Positions 1 through 10,400 of a DNA stretch of 64,000 nucleotides are shown piece by piece (position 1 is the first letter of the stretch; each line of letters opens with the position of its first letter). Both the position numbers and the translations under genes were made by a program. This stretch comes from Aquila chrysaetos chrysaetos. Taxonomy: Eukaryota > Chordata > Aves > Accipitriformes > Accipitridae. The notes beneath the pieces are model-generated. The model searched no databases and was not told where the DNA came from. It was given only the letters and a program-made list of their open reading frames with translations. Location of the stretch: positions 1-64,000 of the forward strand of contig NW_024470398.1 of the NCBI RefSeq assembly GCF_900496995.4, given 5' to 3'.

Positions 1-988
1 TAGTTCTGGTCCCAGTTCAGGCTCTGGTCCCAGTTCAGAGCTCTCATTCAAGTTCAGGCTCCGGTCCCAGTTCAGGGCTCTGGTCCCAGTTCAGGGCTCT
101 GGTCCCAGTTTAGGGCTCTGGTCCCAGTTTGAGTTCTGGTCCCAGTTCAGGCTCTGGTCCCAGTTCAGAGCTCTCATTCAAGTTCAGGCTCTGGTCCCAG
201 TTCAGGGCTCTGTTCCCAGTTCAGGGCTCTTGTCCCAGTTTAGGGCTCTGTTCCCAGTTTAGGGCTGTCGTCCCAATTCAGGCTCTGGTCCCAGTTCAGG
301 GCTGTCGTCCCAGTTGAGGGCTGTCGTCCCAGTTCAGGGCTCTGGTCCCAGTTTAGGGCTCTCATTCCAGTTCAGGCTCTGGTCCCAGTTTAGGGCTCTC
401 ATCCCAGTTCAGGCTCTGGTCCCAGTTCAGGGCTCTGGTCCCAGTTGAGGGCTCTTGTCCCAGTTTAGGGCTCTGTTCCCAGTTTAGGGCTCTCATCCCA
501 GTTCGGGTTCTGGTCCCAGTTCAAGCTCTGGTCCCAGTTCAGGGCTGTCGTCCCAGTTTAGGGCTCTGGTCCCAGTTTAGGGCTCTCATTCCAGTTCAGG
601 CTCCGGTCCCAGTTCAGGCCTGTTGTCCCAGTTTAGGGCTCTCATCCCAGTTCAGGCTCTGGTCCCAGTTCAGGGCTCTGGTCCCAGTTCAGGGCTCTGG
701 TCCCAGTTCAGGGCTCTGGTCCCAGTTCGAGCTCTGGTCCCAGTTCGAGCACTGGTCCCAGTTCAGGGCTCTTGTCCCAATTCAGGCTCTGGTCCCAGTT
801 TAGGGCCCTGGTTCCAGTTCAAGCTCTGGTCCCAGTTCGAGCTCTGGTCCCAGTTTAGGGCTCTGGTCCCAGTTCAGGGCTGTCGTCCCAGTTTAGGGCT
901 CTCATCCCAGTTCAGGCTCTGGTCCCAGTTTAGGGCTGTTGTCCCAGTTCAGGGCTCTCGTCCCAGTATAGGGCTCTCATTCCAGGTT
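1..988. repeat. minisatellite, ~19-20 bp unit
   Basis: Tandem copies of a unit close to GGTCCCAGTTCAGGGCTCT fill this stretch. Variants swap CAG for TAG, TCATT for GGTCC, or GTCGT for TGGTC. The array is already under way at base 1, so its left end is outside the window. No gene signal is seen in it; the open frames through it are made by the repeat. Confidence 0.95.
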
Positions 989-1880
989 CAGGCTGTACTG
1001 GTTCAGGCCCTGTACTGGTTTGGGGCTAGCTCCCAGTTCAGGCCCTGTATTGGTTTGGGGTCAGCTCCCAGTTCAGGCCCTGTACTGGTTTGGGGCCAGC
1101 TCCCAGTTAAGGCCAGCTCCCAGTTCAGGCCGTGTACTGATTTGAGGTCAGCTTCCAGTTCAGGCCCTGTACTGGTTTGGGCCCAGCTCCCAGTTCAGGG
1201 CTCTCGTCCTAGTATAGGGCTCTCATTCCAGGTTCAGGCTGTACTGGTTCAGGCCCTGTACTGGTTTGGGGCTAGCTCCCAGTTCAGGCCCTGTATTGGT
1301 TTGGGGTCAGCTCCCAGTTCAGGCCCTGTACTGGTTTGGGGCTAGCTCCCAGTTCAGGCCCTGTATTGGTTTGGGGTCAGCTCCCAGTTCAGGCCCTGTA
1401 CTGGTTTGGGGCCAGCTCCCAGTTAAGGCCAGCTCCCAGTTCAGGCCGTGTACTGATTTGAGGTCAGCTCCCAGTTCAGGCCCTGTACTGGTTTGGGCCC
1501 AGCTCCCAGTTCAGGTCCTGTACTCATTTGGAGCCAGGACCCAGTTAAGGCCAGTTCCCAGTTCAGGCCCTGTACTGGTTTGGGGCCAGCTCCCAGTTCA
1601 GGCCCTGTACTCGTCTGTGGCCAGTTCCCAGTTCAGGCCCTGTACTGGTTTGGGGCCAGCTCCCAGTTCAGGCCCTGTACTGGTTTGGGGCCAGCTCCCA
1701 GTTCAGGTCCTGTACTCGTTTGGAGCCAGGACCCAGTTAAGGCCAGTTCCCAGTTCAGGTCCTGTACTGGTCTGTGGCCAGTTCCCAGTTCAGGCCCTGT
1801 ACTGGTTTGTGGCCAGCTCCCAGTTAAGGCCAGTTCCCAGTTCAAGCCCTGTACTGGTTTGGGGCCAGCTCCCAGTTAAG
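989..1880. repeat. minisatellite, ~35-39 bp unit with higher-order repeat
   Basis: The unit is about GGCCCTGTACTGGTTTGGGG followed by CCAGCTCCCAGTTCA. It grows out of the preceding array through the shared CCCAGTTCAGG core. A block at about 951-1115 recurs at about 1193-1345, giving a higher-order period near 242 bp, and shorter blocks recur again to 1880. Confidence 0.92.
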
Positions 1881-1904
1881 GACGCCCTCAGCTCAGGTTC
1901 CGAT

Positions 1905-2110
1905 CCCGGCCCTCATCTTACTTCCGGTTCCTCACCCGCCAATCAGCGCACGCAGAGAGGGAGCGCAGTAGCCAATGGCGGTGCGTGGAGTGGGAGGGGC
2001 GTTGCCGCAGTGACCGCACTGCGGCCCGGCCGGGTTGCCATGGCAACGGGTGACCATGGCAACGGGAACGAGCGTTCCCGGGTCCTTCTGCCCGCCCGCA
2101 GCCACGCCGG
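1905..2110. promoter_or_regulatory. CpG-rich promoter-like island with ETS, CCAAT and RFX X-box motifs
   Basis: After the minisatellite the sequence turns CpG-rich. It carries ACTTCCGG (ETS core, about 1919), two CCAAT boxes (CCAATCAGC about 1940, CCAATGGCGG about 1972) and two X-box palindromes: GTTGCCATGGCAAC at 2034-2047 and GTGACCATGGCAAC at 2050-2063. This mix is typical of ciliary or housekeeping promoters driven by RFX, NF-Y and ETS factors. I cannot assign its gene. No recognised exon follows on plus, and a leftward gene would have its next exons beyond base 1. Confidence 0.6.
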
Positions 2111-2287
2111 GACCCCAGTGTCCCCCCAGGACCCTCCTGTCCTTGGGGAGATCCCCCCCCCCAATACTGCAGGGACACTCGTGTCTCCAAGTGCCACCCC
2201 CAACAGGACACGGTGCCACCGGTGATGTCACTCCATGGGGTTTAATGGGCTGAAACGGTGCAAAAAAGGGTCAAAGCTGTAAAAAGA

Positions 2288-2293
2288 AATAAA
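2288..2293 (+). terminator. possible polyadenylation signal AATAAA
   Basis: A canonical AATAAA lies about 200 bp downstream of the promoter-like island on the same strand. No coding exon was recognised between them, so this may be chance or the end of a short non-coding transcript. Confidence 0.25.
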
Positions 2294-2339
2294 GTGTTGG
2301 GTCATTGGGATGGGGAGAAGCAGTAAGTGACTGGGCCGA

Positions 2340-2830
2340 ACTGGTGCGGCCACCTGGGAGGTGACACAGGGTGACGTGCGGGTCCCATAAGTGCCAAACT
2401 GGGAAGGGAGTGTCACCTCTGGGGTGATGTGGGGGTCCCACCAGTGCCAAACTGGGATGGCACTGTCATCTACAGGGTAACACATGGGGATGTGGGGTCC
2501 CACCAGTGCCAGACTGGTCCAAACTGGGGTGGCACTGCCACCTGAGAGGTGACACAGGGTGACATGGGGGTCCCACTAGTGCCAAAGTGGGATGGGAATG
2601 TCACCTCTGGGGTGATGTGGGGGTCCCACCAGTGCCAAACTGGGATGGGAGTGTCTCCTCTGGGGTGATGTGGGGGTCCCACCAGTGCCAAACTGGGATG
2701 GGAGTGTCTCCTCTGGGGTGACACATGGGGTCCCACCAGCCAAACTGGGATGGCACTGTCATCTACTGCATGACACACAGGGACATGGGTTCCCACCAGT
2801 GCCAAACTGGTCCCCATTCCTGGATACACC
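2340..2830. repeat. minisatellite, ~60-70 bp unit
   Basis: Repeated unit built around GGGGTCCCACCAGTGCCAAA CTGGGATGG followed by a TGTCACCTC or TGTCATCTAC stretch and GGTGACAC. A diverged single copy of the same motif (TGTGGGTCACACCAGTGCTAG) appears at about 7320 and again near 29762, on the far side of the retroviral fossil. Confidence 0.85.
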
Positions 2831-2949
2831 CTACTGACACCTATACAAAAGGTGGGTGCGTGTGGGTGGGTGGACACCTCGGTTCCTGCTGCCCCACCGG
2901 TGGGTTCTGGGTACATTGGGTCTTCGTGTCCACGTTACAGTGGAGGGAT

Positions 2950-5900
2950 GTGATGACCAACTAATTTGGTTTCCTTAATTATCCATCAAGATTTCTGGGA
3001 GGGAATGACACATTTCCCCATGGAAGGGTTTGGATTGTCCATCATGCAAAGATTCTTGTCTTTTTAGATGTTCTCCACGTGAAGGTTCTTGTCTTTTTAG
3101 ATGTTCTCCACATCTTCTCTGGGTGTTAACACCTCACCGGGTGTTAACAAAGCTCCCGGGAACACTTGCTACACTTTCTAGGTGGATACTCTCTGTAGGA
3201 TGAAGGTTCAACAACAGCTTTCCACTTACTCATCCAGGAGGTCAGTGGTTCCTAGGGAGGGAGAAAGACGACCAAGGTCTTGGGTTGCATGCAAATCTCA
3301 GGAATGAGTTATCTCGCTCCCACCATTTCCCATATTCCTTTCCCTCAAAAGTGCGTTTTCCCACCCAGCATTTCCCAAGGGATGGGTGTTGATTCCTTGC
3401 CCGCTCTCCTGGATGCCTAGAGGTGGTCAAAGCATCCTGCTGGTGTTGGGTCAGCACATGAACCTCTCTATAGTGGACTACGCGTAGGAGTCTGCTGTGA
3501 GTTCAACACTTGTATGGCCTCCCATAAGTTCCTCACCTAATTAGTGTCATTGTTTTGCCATTTGAGTTGTTGGTTAATCAACCCCTTCCAGTTTCCCACC
3601 GCTCCATTCCTCAGAGCTTGGTAGGGTTTCAAAGTCCACTTAACTCCATGCTCAAGCCACCGTTTCCCTCCTATTTTTAAAAGGTCACCCATTATGTCCT
3701 GCGGTGTCGGGTACACACCAAGCCATTGGTTTAATTCTGCCATGGCGCCTGGCGGGTAAAACATTACCCAAACTCGTTACTCTTTCAACTCCGGTTGTAA
3801 ATTTCCATCCTTCAGAGGTTGGTGTCACAGGGGAGATTGAGTCAACTGACCAAGTGTCCCAAAGGACTTGCCCTTCCCAAGTGACTTTTGATAACTCCTC
3901 CTCCCATTACCAAATCCACGAGTGGTCACTGGTGGGACCACTTGTTGCTTAGAGCTTGGCCAACATGGTCCTGCCGCATGATACAGGTCCACGTCCCCCC
4001 ACCATTTGTGGAGCCATTCAACCATCCAATACTCAAGATAGAAGAAAATCCTGCCATGTTTCTACTGGTGGTCGCTCATATGAGTCCATCTGGCCACTCC
4101 AGTTGTATTTTTTTGGTGTATGGCTCCATGCCCTATAGCAGTAGGACAGAAGATGGTGATGTGGTATCTTTGTTCCCAATATTTTCTTCTCTGTACATCT
4201 CCATTCCCCATCTGCCAGTTGTGTTTTGCCCAATCTCCTTGCCATTGCGTAGCACCAGCCCATACAGATATGGTCCATACGTATGTGGTCTATATGCTAT
4301 TTCTAAGAGCTAATACCTGTCGGCTGGTTGAGCAGAACCTTCTACTTGCTTCATTACAAGTCCATCAGCCACAGATCCAGCAGCAGCCATTCCTTGCCAT
4401 TCACCTAATGTTTTATGAGTGCTCCCATCAGTCAGACACCACGCGGTTGGTGGAGGTTGAGTTCAGGAGCATCTTGTGTAGGAGAACATGGAGGCTCCAT
4501 GTATTCAGTGGCCACTGCTACGCTCTCCATAGGTTCAGCAACTTTATTCTCCTTGGTCAAGCTACCTGTGATGGATATACAGTCCCACCTCTGTACAGTG
4601 GTCTTAGGTGCTACACCTAAAGGTGGTGGCTTAACACTGAAGAGGTTTAAGAAGAGGTATTGCCACATGGAACATTAAACTTCTTCCTTGAGTTGAAGGT
4701 TTGGTTGCTCCCAACCCTTCAAAACCTGCTAGAACCTCTTCAGAGGTTGAGGAACTGTGCTGAGCCCTCTGCCATGAGCTGGAGCTCCTCACAGGTCCCT
4801 GTTGGCGTAGGCCTACCAATATCCCATCTTTCTCACCTGGATATGCAGTGAGAGGGGCCCCATGACACATTCATATTGGCCTTTAGAAGCTCCAGGGCCT
4901 CTTCACGTGGTGCAGTCCATGCCCAGACTGTATTTTTCTTGAGTCAGTTACGGAGTGGTCATGTTATTCTTTGAAATCCTGGAATATGTGTCCTCCAAAA
5001 TCCTAAAGTCCCTGTCACACCCACAACTCCTTTATTCTCAGGGACGGGTTAACTCTTGGATTTCTTGTAGGACCTCAGCAAGAGCCATTTTCCTCCCACC
5101 TCTCCATCTGACTCTCCAAAACGTTACTTCCCAGCTGGGTCCTTATTTCTTTCCTTCCTCTACCTCAATTAACTGTTGGTGTGTTATAATCACCTCCCCA
5201 GCCCATTCTACAGCTTCTGCTGGGCATCTACCTACTAAAACATCATCTGTATGTTAGTCACCACTTGCCATTAATTTTCTTTACTGGTCATACCAGAGAG
5301 TTGGAGGGGGATGAGACTTGACAACCTTCTTCCAGCTCTTTTATCAACCCAGGAACAGGACAATAAACATCAGAAGGTTAATTTGCATCATGGAATATTA
5401 ACTATCTTGTTGTGGGGTAGAGGAGCAGCAGTTGGCAACAGATTTGTAACTCCGCAGGTGTCCTTATCTACCATCGGTATTTGGGCTCCTGTGTCAACGA
5501 GGAATGTTCAACAAGGAATGCTGTACGGTGGCAATCATTAACCATGACCATCACCTCAGGGCTTGGATCCTCAGCGGTAGGAGCAGCGGCCGTGACTGCT
5601 TCCACCAAACTGAGCCTCGACACTGGTTTCCTGTAGATTCCCAGTCTAGGTTTAAGTGCTGATGGATTCGGGTCTATCGCCGAGCTCGCATCCTCTGGTT
5701 CCTGTTGTTATCCTTGTAAATCCCACAGCGTCACCCCCATCTCCTGACACAGATCTCAGAGGACCATGACAAGAAGTTAATGAGGGGAAACCCGGGCACT
5801 AGAAGGGGAGTTGGCAGCTCATTGAACTGACTCGGAGAGAGCCCCTTATCCAAACGTATTTCCCATCATCTCTGAGTGTTTCCCCATTTTCCCCTTGTGT

Positions 5901-7150
5901 TTTGCATGGAGACAGACCGTCTCTTTTTTATTCTGTTTATTTTAGCAGAGGTTCTCACCTGTTTTTTATCCCATGGGGTGCAGAGTGGTAAATCTACTAG
6001 CATACATTGAAGGACCAGAAAATAATTATATCCTTGGAAAATAACACCATTTAAGCCTGTCTGAATGGCTAAAGCTAATGATTTCTTAGCTCCAGGCTTT
6101 TCCCCCCATGATCAGTGGGATGCAGAGCGCATCCCCAGCCCAAATTCGTAAAGAACTCGGAATATTTGGCCCTGTGGTATCCAGTACTCCCGGACTCGAT
6201 GCTAACGGTGGAGCTTTAGCGGGGCTAAGGTGGAAGTGGTTGGGTCCGGCTGTCCAGATCCATGCCAGCCCCTCCACAGGTGTTTCTCCTGGGTTACCTC
6301 AGTGTCTCTCCCCCTGATCAATTAATTGGAGACGAGTTTTGTGCCCCTGTGGGCACGCTCTGTTGTTCAACTTTAATTATGGCTGCCAAGAGGGCAAGGA
6401 ATCATCCTCGTTATTACCCGCAAATCTGCTCGTTTCCAGATATCCCAATCATCATCATCCACAGCACAATGAACTTGAACCAGGTCTAAAGTCACTTCCA
6501 CCCACCTCCTCCTGCCCTCTTCACCTTCAGCAGTTATCTGGGGCTGAATTTTTGACTTGAGCAATCTAATTTGCATTTCTAAGTGCTTACACTTCACTTC
6601 CTCATTTTCCTCTTCCAACTCATCAGTCATATCCCTCGCTCCTCCAAGACAACTGCCCAGTCACCAGCACATGGCATCTTCTCCTTTTCCCTTCTCTAAC
6701 CCACACAATGCTAGCCATTTGCCAAATTCCTGCCAAATATTACCGGGACCCAGCCAACGGCTCTCAATCTGGGATAAATCCCTCTTGGGATTTCACCATC
6801 CCTCTTCCTTCAATTTTTCTCCTGGTTGATGCCGCTTAGCATCTGGTTTTTCGTTCTTTGCCAAGGCACGGACATGCACAAATATCTCTGCTCACACCAC
6901 AGCAGTCACATCAAGTAGCTCCACTGTGACGTGTCCAGGAGAGATGCTGCTTCTGACATCACTAACATGTCACAGCTCGTTTGCATCTCTCAAAATACTC
7001 TGTCAATTAAACTTGAGGAGCTCGTTAAGAAATATAACAGACAAACAAGGGCTCAATCCCCTGTGCACGGAGTAGTTTATCAGCTGAGTTTGCTTATTCA
7101 CCACTCAAGTTGTGAGGTTTCATCACTTAGAGCTTGTTAATTTGTTTATT
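2950..7150 (-). mobile_element. endogenous retrovirus fossil, broken, class uncertain
   Basis: This AT-richer island differs sharply from its GC-rich surroundings. Read on the minus strand it shows retroviral parts in the expected order: gag-like coiled sequence at about 6380-6640, an aspartic protease signature of DTGA type near 5470-5500, reverse transcriptase sequence with a DD active-site motif near 5200-5250, and later pol or env-like sequence to about 3500. The protease and reverse transcriptase pieces lie closer together than in a whole element. It is clearly broken, with well over ten breaks, and looks old. I could not recognise LTRs at either end, so the ends are approximate. Confidence 0.7.
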
Positions 7151-7418
7151 TGTGTATCTATGAGCAAAACGAGTTGCCCAGGTGATGATGCGAGCCCTCA
7201 TCCTTCCTCCGGCGCAAAGCCAGCATCCCCAGTGTCCCCCCAGGACGCACAGCATAAGCTATGTTAGCCCTAACCTGTGCAGAAGCTGAGTGACATCTGG
7301 GAAGTGACACAGGGTGACATGTGGGTCACACCAGTGCTAGACTGGGCCAGACTGGTCCCCTCTCCACTGGCTGGGGTGGTGGGGGTGACTCACCTAGATG
7401 CCTCGGTCCGCAGTGGGG

Positions 7419-10400
7419 TCAGGGGGGGTCACCATTGTCCCCATCGTCCCCAAGGATGGCGGCGCCCAGGGCCTGCAGCTGCGTCACGAGGGAGCTCAGC
7501 GCCGCTGGGGAGACAGTGAGGGACATTGGGGGCACCCAGGCGTATCACAGGACACTGGGAGGGACACAGGGACATGGGGACAGCACGGGGGATATGGAAA
7601 CACCCGCAGGTGCCACATGGGCTGGACCTACCTCTGCTGGAGGGATGCCCCATCCTGTCCTCATGGGGGGTGGCCTGGGGGTGACATGAGGGGTGACACA
7701 GGGACAGCAGCCACCCCTGTCCCCAAGTGCCCTCCCAGACCGGTGCCCTCCCTCTCACCCCTTCCCTGTGCCACCTCCCCATGTCTCCAGCCCCACCATG
7801 CCCCCTCTCTGTGTCCCCCACATCCCCACCCATGTCCCCAGACCACCTCACCTTGTCCCACGTCACCTCGTCCTTTGTCACCCAGCCGTGTGTCACCTCC
7901 TCAGCCACCCCCGAGGCCACTGCTGCGGGGACAGGAACAGGTCGCAGTGGGGACATGGCAGCCACCACTCACCCGCAGGGGCACAGGGTGGCACTGGGTC
8001 CCCATGGTGTCCCCAGTGTGTCCCCTGGCACCTGCATGGCATCCTCTCGTGTCCCACCAGCGATGTCCCCTGCCCAGTGTCCTCCCCACCAAGTGCACGC
8101 CCAGTGTGTCCCCAGCGCATCCCCACTCACCGCTGCGCCGGACCCTGGCCATTGTCCCCGCGAGCAGATGGGTGCTGCCTGTCACCTTGGCCACCGGGCT
8201 GGAGACAGTGTCACCATGTCACCCCCGGCCCCACACGTGGGTCAGGGCCATCAGGGTGGGGACAGGGCCACCATGTCACCCCTGGAGTCCCCAAGAGCAG
8301 GGACGGAGTCCCCTGCCACCCATGGGGACCCAAAGTCACTCCCAGGGTCCAAATATCCCCCCCAGTGTCCCCATGCTACCCTTGTGGCATGTCACCCATG
8401 GGGTTCCCTCCCGCTCTCAGGGTCCCCCGGCATCCTTCAACACCCCCAAAGTGGACCCAGGCATCCGGGCCCCTCCCCTGTCACTCACTTGTCCCCCACT
8501 GGGTCCCGCTGCCACCGCGGCCGGTCCAAGGCCACCGCTGGGGCCACCAGCCCTGAGAACAGGGGACAGGGTGAGTCCAGGGCCACCCACTGCAGAGGAA
8601 GGGTGATGGTGGCATCGGGGCCACCCTATTCCTGTCCTCACGCCTTGTCCTGTCCCCATCCCCACACCCTCATCCCTGTGTCCTTGTCCCTCCCCTGTCC
8701 CCATATCTCCATCCCTGTCCCCATGTCCCCCTCCCTGTTCCTATGTCCCCTTCCCCTCCCTGCTCCTGTGCCCCCCTGTCCCCACATCTCCCTCCCCGTG
8801 TCCCCATCCTTACCCCCCCATCCCTGTGTCCCCATACCCATGTCTCCCTCCCTGTCCCCACGTCCCCCTCCCTGTCCCCACGTCCCCCTCCCCTCCTCAC
8901 CTCTGTGCCCCCTGTCTCCACATCTCCCTCCCTGTGTCCCCATCCCCACATCCCTCTCCCCGTCCCTGTACCCTGGAGGACACGGAGCCGCTCTCCCGCC
9001 CGGCGCAGGCGGGCACTGAGGGTGACCATGGTCCCGGTGGCTGCTGTCACCTCAGCTTCGCGTGCTGTCACCACCCCAGCCAGCCTGGGGGCCACAGGGG
9101 ACAGGGGAGACATGACACGGGGACAGGACCAGCAGTGATGTGGAAACAGGGACACTGGTGACCTCCCAGTGTTCCCATCCCTGTCCCCTCCCAGTATCCC
9201 CCAGATGCCTCTCAGCTCATTCCCAGTTCCCTCCTAGTGTTCCCAGTGCCTCCCAGTATTTCCCCAGCCCCTATCCCAGTCCCCGCCAGCGTCACCCCAG
9301 TCCCTCCCACTCCCCCCCCCAGTTTCTTCCCTGTTCCCCCCCATCCCTCTTGGTGCTCAATTCCCCCCCAGGCCCTCTTAGTGCCCCCCCAGTCCCCTCA
9401 CAGTACCTGGCAGCCGCCCGGGCCAGTCCCCCCAGTGCCTCCTCAGCTGCCTCTGCCCGTCCCCGCTGCTGCATCACCTCCTGCGCCAGGCGCTGGGACA
9501 AGTGCCACCACATCCCCAACGTGTCCCCAAGCCCTCCCGTGTCCCCAGCATGTCCCCACTCTGGGTCACCTGCCTGGTCAGATACTGGGACACTGCTCAC
9601 CAGTCACCGATGTCACCAGCATGTCCCCAACCCCTCCTCAAGTGACCCACTGTGATGTCCCCAGTGTCCCCCCACACCATCCCCAATCCATCCCTGTGTC
9701 CCCAGTGTGTCCCCAACACATCCCCAGCATGGCCCAGACATGTCTCCCTCTGTGTCCCCATGTCCCCAGCAGACCCCCATATGTCCCGTGCATGTCCCCA
9801 GCAGGTCCCCCTTTACCCCACGTGTGTCCCCAGCGTGTCCTCATAAGTCCTCATCATGTCCTTCCACATCCCCAGCAGGTCCCTCTTTCCCCAGTCTGTC
9901 CCTGTATGTCCCATGCACATCCCCATATAGCCCATGCATGTCCTCAGCAGGTCCCCATACATTCCACACGTGTCCCCTCATTTCCTGAGCCGGTCCCACA
10001 CGTGTCCCCAACAAGTCCCCATATGTCCCACATCTTTCACTGTGTCCCCAGCAGGTCCCCATATGTCCCACGTGTCCCCCTGTGTCCCCAGCAGGTCCCC
10101 ATACATCCCAAGTGTCCCCCCACGTCCCTGCTGACCTTGGTGTCCCGACGCTGCAGCTCAGCGGTGGCCGCCCTCTCGCGCAGGCTCAGCTCCAGCCGCG
10201 TCACCCGGCGCGTCCCCGCTGCCACCGCCGCCCCCAGTGTCCCCACCTGAGGAACCCAGGCATTCGGGAGAGTGCCAGGAGGGACCCAGGCATCCGGGAG
10301 ACCCCACAAAGGGAAACAGGTAACCCCTGGAAGGGACCCAGGCATCTGGGAGACGCCTCAAAGGGAAATGGGTGACCCCTGGAAGGGACCCAGCCATCTG

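Noticed and set aside
623-2225. Repeat-coded open frames of 240 and 319 codons at the left end
   Set aside because: Pure translation of the 20-bp and 35-bp minisatellites; no splice signals, no non-repetitive part, no start context.
2950-7150. Host gene interpretation of minus-strand frames near 3540-4280
   Set aside because: They sit in the same AT-rich island as the retroviral protease and reverse transcriptase signatures and in the same orientation, so they belong to the fossil.
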